Shown: positions 21,425 to 32,600 of the stretch, in pieces
Position numbering within the stretch: position 1 is the first letter of the stretch
Layout: every line of letters starts with the position of its first letter
NCBI GenBank assembly: GCA_019055375.1
Contig: JAHQIW010007294.1
Coordinates: 124,001-188,000 of the forward strand
Reading direction: 5' to 3'
Source of the DNA: Parelaphostrongylus tenuis
Taxonomy: Eukaryota > Nematoda > Chromadorea > Rhabditida > Metastrongylidae
DNA: 64,000 bases
Program-made: the position numbers and the translations under genes
Notes under the pieces: model-generated
Told to the model about the DNA's origin: nothing
What the model saw: the letters and a program-made list of their open reading frames with translations, nothing else
Databases searched by the model: none

Positions 21425-21740
21425 GATCTCATTGGCTGGAGAGGAACTTTTTCTAGGAGTGCTAGTAACCATTCGAAAGCTGAGGCTTGAAGCTTCGGCA
21501 CCACATCGCCGGTTTTCGAAAAAGACTTCTCCTGACATTGCTACCGCCCAAAGGAAGAGCTCTGTTCGACGAGAAACATGCATGGCCGAGGTCAAAAAAT
21601 CTCCTCCTGTAGCAACGTCAGAAAAACTCCTTTTCGAAAACCGACGGTGTCGGGGTGTAGCCTGAAATTTCAGCTTTCGAATGATCACTAACACTCCTAT
21701 TCAAATTTCCTCTCCAGCAAATGAGATCGATTTTTCATCT
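21425..21740. mobile_element. foldback element, family C, compact
   Basis: The left arm (cgatctcattggctggagag, then gagtgctagtaaccattcga) is mirrored by the right arm (cgaatgatcactaacactcc, then cagcaaatgagatcgatttt). The inner blocks ccggttttcgaaaaagactt and ctccttttcgaaaaccgacg also pair. Both ORFs here are halves of the palindrome. Confidence 0.75.
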
Positions 21741-21999
21741 GTGCCCTCATGACCGCATGATACCCGTCATCCACACATCATCCATCTTATTTAAGGAGTT
21801 TATTTAGGTTATTTTGTATCGCTTCTCGCCAAAGGCCTCTCACGTCCCGGCCAGCATTCAACTCGATCAGGACCGGTCGATTGGTGTTCAGAAACACTTC
21901 GATAAGGACGGTTAGTTAAATTTTTCAGTACTTTTCCCTCACCCCCCCCCCTTCCCTTCTCCCTCCCCGTCCCCTATTTCCAGCCCTCGAGAAAAATGT
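21741..21999. other. spacer with pyrimidine run
   Basis: Includes a C/T-rich stretch near 21935-21975. No gene seen. Confidence 0.3.
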
Positions 22000-22500
22000 T
22001 TTTATTTTTATTTTCGAAGTTTGAGTACAAATTTGATAGCTTGAATTTCGTATATCCCGGAAATATATTTTATCTCTGAAATGGCCGTTTTGATAAGCTG
22101 TAATAGCAAAAATGAAACAATACTCATTTGAATACTTCTCGCTGAGAAAGGTCTTTCCTTTCAACGTTTAGAAACCGTTCGATAACTCAAATTTTGACGA
22201 TTCCAACGATGTATTTCGTTCTTAAAAAGGACTTCTGAGTGCGCTCTAGCAGTCAAAAGAAGATCGGATTTCGCAAATTTGGCACTAGCAAAACGCAGTG
22301 GTTTAGCTTTTGGTTTCTACAGCTCACTAAAAAGTCCTTTTCAAGAGTCAAATACGTCATTGGAATTTTCGAGACTTAGGCTATCGAAAGGTTGCTAAAA
22401 GTTCAAAAGAAAAGCTATGTTCAGCGAGAAATGTTTGAATGAGAAACATAATTTTGTTTTTGCTCTTGAAGCGCAATAATAACGCCATCTCGAAAGCAAA
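22000..22500. repeat. interspersed repeat, family D
   Basis: Blocks such as gatagcttgaatttcgtata, gtaatagcaaaaatgaaaca and gagacttaggctatcgaaag recur with variation at 24.96-25.68, 28.0-28.9, 49.0-49.16 and 56.56-56.78 kb. The two halves are in rough inverted order, so this is again a foldback type. Confidence 0.5.
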
Positions 22501-22569
22501 TTTAGCCTTGAAATCTCTGAGAATTGAGCTATTAAATTATTGTTAGGACTAAAAAAATTAGCTTATCCC

Positions 22570-22875
22570 TTTAAGAAGCGCATGTTGCGCAGTGGTTAGA
22601 GGTGCTCTGCGTTGCACACGAGGTCAATGGTACGATCTCGCGCTGATGGCTCACCAAGCCATCCATCCCTCCGGGGTCGGTTAAATGGTATCGGACTGGT
22701 CTCAGACTTGTCTGGGAGGATAAGCAGCACTGACCATGTTCAGCGGGCCACCGCGAGTCATTGTAAAAGCCACATATGCATTCAGTCACCTCAGACGAAG
22801 GTAGAAATTGAAGTCGAATGCATGGCGCTTCCCTCAGGGATTGATCAACGTGGAGAGCTTTATCCTTTATTCTAA
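22570..22875 (+). mobile_element. SINE-2, reference copy
   Basis: Head gaagcgcatgttgcgcagtg then gttagaggtgctctgcg (A-box-like), then gtcaatggtacgatctcgcg (B-box-like), a body with ccatccatccctccggggtc, and the tail gggattgatcaacgtggaga then gctttatcctttatt. About 300 bp. Its 87-codon ORF is not a gene. Confidence 0.75.
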
Positions 22876-22919
22876 GAAAAAATTAAGCGGCGCGTTTTTC
22901 TCGAAGGATCGAAGAACGG

Positions 22920-23230
22920 TGCGCATAACGGAAATGGTCCGATATTGTAATTTTCTTTTGGCTGCTACAGCGTAATAAAAAGTTTCAAAAATAACATACA
23001 TCAATGAAGTTGTCGAGATTCAAGCTATGGAACGAGTATTAGAAGGTCTAAGGGAAAAGCTCTATCCAGCGAGAAGTGCTCGGATGAGCATCATAATTTT
23101 ACTTTTGCTGTTACACCACAATAATAAAGCCAATGTATAAAAGAAGTACTTTCCAACTTTTTTCGAGATTGAGACTATCGAATGACTACCCAAGCCTCAA
23201 AAACAACCAACAATTCGTTTTTTCCGAGAG
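22920..23230. repeat. family D repeat fragment
   Basis: Matches family D blocks (gagattcaagctatggaacg, agcgagaagtgctcggatga). No coding content. Confidence 0.4.
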
Positions 23231-23297
23231 CGAATCGGGGACGGATATTGTAAAAATACCTAATATTCTGTGACTTTCGTTTGTTTATTTAATCCAA

Positions 23298-23600
23298 AAG
23301 ATCGACTGTTTTTGAATCCCCGCAAGGAAAACATTCAAGATAATTCTAAAAAAGAATGCTTTAAGCCTAAACGAGGTTGGTACGCCAGGGTCATATCCCG
23401 GTGTCTTGGAGGTTTCGGCCTCCTCGTCAGTGACCCCCGCCCCACATTCAGCCCTGCATCGAAGCAAGCAGGGAGGCGTATGTGGTGATAGCACAGTGTA
23501 CAATGGCACTGGTCCATCACCACCTCTCAGTCGATGGATTTTGGCTGTTAGATCAAAATTGATTCAAAAGATCGACTGTTTTTGAAACCCCGCAAGAAAT
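23298..23600. repeat. repeat F, inverted copy, flanked by a direct repeat
   Basis: Bases 23345-23540 are the reverse complement of 15.56-15.84 kb (gcctaaacgaggttggtacg; ggcctcctcgtcagtgaccc). On either side lies the same flank, aaaagatcgactgtttttga (about 23298 and 23567), followed by nccccgcaag. That is either a long target-site duplication or part of the element. Confidence 0.55.
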
Positions 23601-23628
23601 GTTTATTTAGTGAAAAGACGATGTTCAG

Positions 23629-26600
23629 GTGACCACAGTGGAAACAAAACGAGCTGCTTTGAAATTAAAGAATGCCTCACTGAAAGACTTAAAGGCAATA
23701 TTCGCCTTAGCAGGGCCGTATAAATGGAGAATTGCCAGTAAGTTGACGTTATTTCCGTTCATTTACCTCTTTTAATAATGATCTCCTATGTCGACAATTT
23801 CTCATCTAGCTGGGCTTTCTTTTCTTGGCGTCAGTAGTTCGATTTTCCTCCTGACCCCGAGAGTACTTGGAAAGCTAATCGATGAATTCGACGAGACAAA
23901 AAAAGCCACTCCAGGACATGATGATCAAAGTCTTAAGCTGGCAAAGTTGGTACCATTTTTATTCTACTTCACTTCAGTTTCTCCTTATTCGCTCCAGTTT
24001 GAGTGTTTTTAAACGTATTTCAAAACGTATTTCAAATATAGTAGATTTATCTTGTTTTTTTTTCATGAAGTTCTAGCCACTGAAAGTTTACCGATATCTA
24101 AGGTACTTCAAGGACAATCCTCTTGCGTTGGTTGGAGTGCTTTTTCTCGGCAGTATTGCAATAACAGCAAGAGTTTACTGCATGCATACGGCAGGTGTGT
24201 TTTCAGTATCTCGCAGTGTGTAGAGTGTAGCCAAGTTGGTGGCAGCGGTTGATGAGTGGTTATAGTGCAGGATATCAGAAGACCAGGTGCTGGTTAACTC
24301 TCCTTCCCAACAATCTCCAGCAATCAGTCAACAAATCCACTACGAAACGCTTTAGCTGGGGTTTCCTCCGAGAATTCAGGGAGAATTGCCTCGACCAGCA
24401 TCCTGCGCATTCGTCAAAGAAGATGGATTCCTCAAGCAACAGTTGATACAGCAGGCGAAATGTTTGGAGACCTGTGTGGAGGGGTAAAAATTAGTTGAGT
24501 CGCGAACTATACTTTTAAACCCTTTTAGAACCGTGAACCCAAGGCCTCTGCATCTCTAAATGGCAGCCCTAAGTGGTCTGCCTCACCTTGTCTCCATCTC
24601 TAACCTCCGGCGTGCCGTTGTCAGACGCAGCGGTTTGCCAGTGTTACACGCAGCACGTTGGAGGTTAGAGTTGCAAACAAGAGGAGATGGAGCAGTTTTT
24701 CCAGAGTTGCCAATCAGAGTTTTCAAAGGCCGTGTGTCCACATTTCCGAAAGACTAAGACTTGTGCAAAATGGTAACTTTTTTCGAAATCGATGGTTGAC
24801 TTTCGACGGCTTCTTCTTCGTTAAAGTTGTTGAACTATTTATGCTGGGAAGGTTGTTGTTGTATCCATACACATTGTGAATAATCTAATGGGTTCCTCTA
24901 TCTAATACGATCTACATTCTCTTTGTTGATTGAGCCTGTAGCGCGAGACTATTCATAGCAAGTTTGGATCATTTCCGTTATCCTAACCTTGTTTAAGCAC
25001 CTTGGCAAAAACTCATATTTTGCTTTTTTGCAAAATTTACTAGCCATTTGATAGCTTGAATCTCGAGAATTTCAATGGTATGCCTTATATTCAAAATGGC
25101 TTTTTAGTGCGTTGTGGCGGTAAGAGCAAACTTACGATTCACATTCAACCATTCTTCCATGACAAAGCTTTTTTTCTGCAGGCTCCCAGTAACCATTCGA
25201 TAGCACAAATCTCAGCGATCACAATGGTGTACTTGGTTTTCTGAAAAAGACTCTTCGTTGCGCTGTAACACTATAATTTGAGTGGAATTTCACACGTGGC
25301 ACGCATCCTTTGCTGTGGTATGAATAATTTCGCATTATTGGCATCAAGATATCGCGCTCACTTTACCCGCACCCTAGCCGACGAGATTTGCGCGCCGAGT
25401 GCGAAACTCAATCGTCTATTTGGCACTTGCAGCGCACTGTAATGTCCTATTCTAAAACCAAGTAGAGCCATTGGAATTTCCGCGATTTTTGCTATCGAGT
25501 GATCATAGAAAGTCTAGAAGAAGAGTTTTTGCAGCAAAAAATTGCTGGGTGTGAAACTTGATTTTATTTTTATTGTCACAACGTAGCAAAGAAGTCTTTC
25601 AAAAAATAAATTACACCATTGGAATTTTCGAGGTTTAAACTATCAAACGACTATTGAAACTTCCAAACAAACGAAAAACGTGTTGTTCTCAAGGGTCTGA
25701 ACTAGGGTGATGGTAGGTGGAAAATTCTCAAGTTTCATTCGGCTAACGTTTCGACGTTTAGTCTTCTTTAGGAGCCGGTGATTTGAGTCGGTAGTTTAGG
25801 ATTAGTATAAATAGCCAATTTACATCCGCTTTATCTTTTGAACAAGGGCTTCGCTGAGAGAGGGTTTTCAATAGAGCGATGCTCCATTGGAGAAGGTTCA
25901 ACTTGAGAAATCGACTCAAATTATCTGCTCTGAAAAGACGAAACGTTAGCCGAATAAAACTTGTTTTTGCGACCTCGTGCTATAGGCTCAATCAACGAAA
26001 AAAAGGTATGCGATCAGTTATACCGAGGTTGAAGGAGAATCGGCGCACAACAATCTAATTCAGCCTAAGGGCACATGTGACTAATAAATTAGAGATGGCG
26101 TGAGACGCACACGGGGTTCATGGTTCGACCGCGTGCCTAAGGCTCATTGAGCTTTTCATCTCTCGCTAGTAGGCGAATTGGTACGAGGCTTCTCTGGGAC
26201 TATGGTAGCACTTAGTTGACCCATCGGTAGCCCATTACGAGTCATTATAGCGATTAGATATGTATTGAATTACCTCTAAGGATGCTTGATGAAGCCGAGT
26301 ACATGACGCATTCCTTAGAGATTGATCGACGCCGAGAGCTTCATCCTTTAGCTTAATCTTACTCCACAGACCTAATTAATCTGATGGGGAGTAGGGGCCG
26401 TGGCCAATTGGCTGTGGTGCCCATCGCGGCAGCGCTACCCTCACCCCACAACATTCTTCACGAGTTAACGACGATCGTTTCAGCTAAGCTGTCCTCGAGA
26501 CTGAAAGGGGTCGTGCCCAACCAGTAATTAACAACGTTGGAGAAGTGGACGAACGAGTCGAATGCTAGAAACAAAAAATTAAATCCGATAGTGTATTGGA

Positions 26601-29600
26601 CAGATTTAGATTTTTAGTGTGTGACAACACCGATGATCTTCCTCTTATGAGAAGTTCAACGACTTTAAGGAAGGCGAAGTAGCCGAAATAGCAGCCGTCG
26701 ATTCTGAGGAAGATATACTAACCTCGAGACGTTCAAAAAGTACAGTTTGTGAGATTAGTTTTAATCTTTGTGCTGAGGTTTAGTGAGAATCGACCTTCCA
26801 AAGTATCAGCTAACTGTAATACCTTTCTTTTCGACTTCTTTTTGGGACCTCGTTTAAAACAATTGTAATCTGATGGCATATTTCAAGCTCTCATGAGATC
26901 TATTATGGCGCTTATACAGGGCTAGACTTACATTTCGGCCTTCCAGCCTCATCAGTAGTGCGGTGCCTTTCGTTTCGGTCAATCGCTTGTAGAGCAGTAT
27001 ACCTTCTACATATGAAGGAATCGGCGACGAACACCTTACAATGCACGCACAGGGTGATGAGATCACTCGACTTGTAGTGTTTAGTACATTGTGCAGTGTA
27101 AGATGTTCGTTGTTGATTCTTTTAAATTAAGATGTTCAGTCCTCCCCTGCAAGGGATTGACCAAAACGAAGGACATTATGCTTCTGATGGGCTGAAAGGA
27201 CAAAATATGTGTCTAACACTGTATGAGTCCCATATCAGACCTCATGAAAGGCTTAAAATATGTGATCAGATCTTCTTAGCTAAGTGTTCAAAGATTGAAC
27301 CTGTGTTTTTTGAGCGCAATTAATCATCAACGACCTTCGTAAAAGTGTTTTCAATGCCGTGCTACGCCAGGATATTGCCTTTTTTGACAGAAATAAGGTG
27401 TGTTATGTTTTATTTCCGATCCTTTTTTTGGTCCTCTTGTATCGCTGCCTCGTGTCAATGAATGGTACTCAGGTTGGTGAAATTGTCTCTCGGCTATCTA
27501 CAGATGCTCTCATAGTTGGATATTCGGTATCTATGAATCTCAGCGACGGTGCCAGAGCACTTCTGACATGCATCGGCTCAGGAGGTCTCATGGTATGGTA
27601 AATCCAATCTTGTCGTATCCTTCAGTTGTAGTGCAAACATTCCTCTTCTTTTACAGCTTTTACTACTCGTTTACTTTGATTGTTTATGTTCTTTATTAGG
27701 TATATACATCTCCAGCGCTATGTAAAGTTATGTTTGTGGTCATTCCAATAATGGTTGGAACTTTTGCCGTATTCGGTAAACTGCAGAGGAAGTATACATT
27801 ACAAATGCAAGAGGCAGTTGCTGGAGCTAATCAGGCACTGATTTATGTCTTTATGTATACTCAATGGATCTTCATCTATCTTCGCGACACAAATTTTGCT
27901 ACTTTTCCGTTATCCGTACCCTTGTTTCGACCCTAAGGAAAAAAGCATTTTTCAGGCTTTTAACGCTTCAGTATCGTTCGCTAGCTGAAGTTCAAGAAAA
28001 TTTGATTAGTGTATTTTATTTTCAAAATGACTCTATTATTATGTGAAATAGCAAGCAAAAAAAACTTTGTTTTCAATCCAGACATTTTCTCACTGAACGA
28101 AGCTATCTCCTTGAATTTTCAACAGCTGGCCGGTAGACCAGACCTCAAGGATGCCAATGATGTATTTTTTTTTTCAAAACAGATTAGTTTGTGCGTTGTA
28201 ACAGCCAAAGGAAGATTGAGTTGCGCAACTTTAGATCATTGTCGTCGTCCGCATCTTTTTTGATCTTTTGAGAAAAACGCATCTTTTGTCTTTTTCTCAG
28301 CTTCCAATAACTATCCAATAGCTCAAATCTCAAGAATCTAGATGGTGTTTTTTATCTTCGATGTAGCTTCATTATCGCGCTATAACAGCAAAAATGATAG
28401 TATGTTTTTCACCCAAGTATAATTCGCTGAACGAAGCTTCTGCTTCAGACTTTTGGCAATCAGTCGATAGCTTGAATCTTGTCGATTACAATGCAGTGCT
28501 TGGCTTTTGAAAAGGACTTTTTACTGCGTCGTATCAGCCAAGAGAATGTCAATTTTCGCTCAGCGCAATGAGGCCCCTAAGCCACCGTAGTTTGTCCACT
28601 GCCAAATTTGCGAAACTCTATCTTTTTTTTCATTGTTGCAGCGCACCAAGAAGTCCCTTTCAAAAGCCGAATACATCACTCGAATCAGCGAGATTTGATC
28701 TATCGAATGTTCATTGAAAGTTTGAAGAAATATTTTTGTTTAGCGAGAACTGTTTGAATGAGATCATAATTTTATTTGTTCTGTTATCGCGCATTAACGA
28801 AGATATTTCGAAAGTGAAATACATTGCTGCAATTTTTTTGAATTAAGCTATTGAATATCTAGCAAGGCATTGAAAATAACAGAAAATTTCGTTTTCTTAA
28901 TGAGTCAAAACATTGTACGGATAACGGAATAGTACCGGTTGAATTTTTCTACTAATTGTTAAGGACTTGTGTAGCGCAGTGCTTAGAAGCACACATAGTC
29001 GATGGTCCGACCCTCGCACAAGGCTCAGCAAGCCTTCCACCCCTCTGAGGTCGGCAGATTGGTATCAGACTTGTCTGGACGGATAGCAACACTGACTCGA
29101 TACATAAGAAGACCACCGCGAGTCTTTGCATGCCCCAGATATGTGCTCATTCAGTTCAAACGACGCCTTATGAAGTAAAATGCATAGCGTACGCCTTACG
29201 GACTGATCAATGCCAAAAGCTCCATCCTTTTATCCTTCATTTTATGAAGTGACGTAGAATAGTTTTCATGAACAAGGAGTAACAAAGAGTGCTATTCAAT
29301 CTTCTTATTACTTTTAGTAATATATCTAAAGGAGTTCCGTCTTTCTTTAGGTTGCAACTGAGCGTCTGTCGAATGTACGTACTGTCCGTATGCTAGTTGC
29401 AGAGCAGAAAGAACTTGCTGCTTATGGCGCAAAAATCTTCGAAATCTGGAATATATCGAGAAAAGAGGGCCTCGCGCGTGGAGCCATGTTTGGATCGGTA
29501 TGGATTCATTTTATAGTTATCATCAGGGAGTATGGAGCGAAAGCACTGTCACAGTCAGTAATGTCGGGATTTCAGTTTCAATTCACTGGCTACATTGCAC

Positions 29601-32600
29601 TTTCAACAGTCCTGTTTTATGGAAGTAATCTGATCAGTCAGGGATTGTTAACGTACGGTATGTTGAACTACTGTAGTCTCGGCTAATTACATACATGCAT
29701 ATTTCTTTTGCTGTTTTCTACTCTTTCTAGGTGATTTGTCCTCTTTCTGTTTGTATGCGGTACTGTGTGCAGCAAGCCTGTCAAACATATCTGGTTTCTT
29801 CATAGAGATTATGAAGGTGTGCTCTCTCTAGTATCTAGTCAAAATGGCGTCATTCCTAGTTTTAGATAGCCGTCTCGCAAGTTAATGTCTGATTATCTTC
29901 AGCTAATGGTTAATTATCGAAACAGAAGTTTTTGAGAATCTGAGATTTGGAGAACATATTAACGGTCTCTTTTTGAAATATGTGAGAAAGATGCTGGTCA
30001 ATATCCAAAAAGGGTATATCTCATTTGGGACCATGGAGCCAAGGCATCTGCATCTCTAAGTGGCAACTTTGAACGATCCACTCTACCTCCTCTGCAAGGT
30101 TAACCGCCAACGTGCTGCATCTAACAATGCCAGGCTGTTGCGTTCAACAATGGACACAGCAGGGTTTAGAGATGCAAGGGAGGTGGAGCAGACCGTCCAG
30201 AGTTTCCGGACTAAATGGATTGGCCGTAGACCCATGGTCCCGATTAGATTCATTGATACCGATGTGTGTTTATCAAACCTCACTCGTTGACGGTTTGTTG
30301 GTGACAGCTGCGATGCCTTACATCGAAGAAGGAGTGGTGGCTTCGATGGTGTAGTGTTGGCACGCACAACCAGTATGTGCAACGCAGGTTCATCTCCCGC
30401 TTAGGATCGTGTGTTTTGCATATCACTCAGCATTCTTGGATATATAACTATAATAGAAATTCCAGTTCTGTGAAGGTTTCATAAGGTAATTTCTTCTGAA
30501 CGTACGAGCTTAAATTGAGTTACGATGGTCTCCTTACTCTTTCTTCAACTCTGCTCAATCCAATTACTGCGTAGTTCATATAAAATGAAATCATATGTAT
30601 TAATGAATTCTTAGTCTCTCAGGAGCACTATTTACGTCCCATACTATATTATTTTATATCTGCTCATTTTCTTCTCATAAACAAGCTGTGGTCTTCGCAT
30701 CAGGTTAGGTAACGTCGTTAAGGGTTTGGGTGCGAGCTCCAGACTCTTTGAACTTCGCAATGCTGAACCCCGTATTCCATTAGAGAGTGGCATAAAGAAG
30801 GATGTCAGTGAATCCATTAGGTGAGATTTCTAATCAGCTATATCCTTTTCGTTTCTTTCTTGTTGGATGTGTTTTTATTTATTTCGCTTGGAGTGGCTCC
30901 ATTCTCATCTAGTCAGCGGATCATCAAAATATTGAATCTATTCTTTCCTTAACCCTTTGGGGACCGTTGACCTACCTCTTTTGCCGCGTTGAACGTATCA
31001 TTGTATCATTTCAATTGTATTATTTTTGTTATCTTCCTACTTATAACAACAATACATTTACTTTGAAATATAACATAGAAGATAACAATAATACTGTGAG
31101 TAGTGCTGCAGCACATTCAATGCGTTCATACGCTGGGGGTTAGAGACGCAGACGAGGTGGTTCCACGGTCCCGAAGGTTTTATAGTTTTGTCATTCTTAT
31201 CGGAAGTGAATGGTTAATTTTTGATGGATCGTAGAAAAGTATGTGCGGATGGTAGCTGTATAGATTTGACCGAGTGGCATTCGCGTATCCTGGAAGAGAT
31301 CCGCTCTTTCATAATATTACGTTCGACGTTCCATGCGGACAAATCACAGCTGTAGTTGGTGCATCTGGAAGTGGAAAATCGACAATAGCAAATCTTCTGT
31401 TGAGGTATTCAGCTTTTTAGTTGTCTTTTACACTACCATTAGCAACTTTCAAACGTAATATAATCTATCGAAAGCATGTAAAATCTCAGGAAAAGTCTGG
31501 AAAAGTTAGGAATGTTTATGGAAACAAAATCATCAGAGGAATTTCGCTATAATTACGTTAATAAGATTAACAGAAAAACCGTTTTGATCGTTGCTAAGGA
31601 ACGTGCACTGATAAGGAGGCTCGAGATGAGGGCCCTTGTTAAGGTATTAGTTTTTGCAAATAAATGCATTTTGTGCCTACAATTAGGTCATTACGTTATG
31701 ATCTCTTTTGCGGAGTTTTCAACTTTGAATAGCTGAAATCACATTATTTCTTACAGTCACAATTGTGCATATCTCTTCCGTGATGTTGAATAGAATCACA
31801 AGAAAACAGATACGATTGAAATTTGCAATTTGTAGTTTTGCTCGTATCTCAAGTGACTGAACTCATTTACGAGGTCCTTCCATAAGTTTTGGCACAATGA
31901 CAATAAACAGCGAATTTATTGACTAGAAGTAATCGAAATTGCAAGGTTTTGATATCGTTCGGTTGCGGATTTTCTTGTGAACATTTTGGTATACAACTTG
32001 TCTACACTAGCTTTAAGATGGAGCTATTGAGAACAAATTTACTTGCTAATCATGCACGACTGACGCATAGGGGAGAACGCTAGTAAAACAGCGCGCAAGA
32101 TTAATGGAGCTTGAGGCCGTGACAGGATTGTCCAAAGGATGGATAGAAATGCTTTGCGAACTTCAAAGCTAGAGAGAACAGTTTGGAGGATCAATCTCGC
32201 TCGGGGTCCACAGGAAGCTCTATAGATCTTACGCGCCGCTTCACAAGCATTTTCCCCTACGCCCCATTCGTGTATGACTAGCAAGCAAATTTGATCCCAA
32301 GAGAGCTCCATTCCAGAGCAAGTAAAGGCAAGATTTATACCAAAATGTTTGCATTAAATGCGCAGTTCAACGGTACCAAAATCATGTAATTTTTATTACT
32401 TCTGGTTTATAAAATTGGTGTTTTTTGCTTCAGTGCCAAAACTTTCTGAGCGCCTAATAATTCTCTCTTTTATGTCACGATAATGAATGCATCAGTATAC
32501 GTGGTAATATAGCTTATTTATTTACTTTTTGAGGCTCTATGATCCCGACCATGGTCGAATTTTGATAGATAACATCGATTTGAAAGATGTTGATCCGTCG

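Larger units (their letters stand above)
25725..25970. mobile_element. short element flanked by two inverted hammerhead-like motifs
   Basis: The left end, caagtttcattcggctaacg, and the right end, cgttagccgaataaaacttg, are inverted copies. Each end contains a cgaaacgttagcc core reading outward. The interior (about 150 bases) is unique in the window. Confidence 0.55.

Noticed and set aside
26640..26835. A second, facing hammerhead in the same element
   Set aside because: The downstream segment (gattctgaggaagatatact) has a CUGAGGA box but lacks the GAAA half and any stem II.
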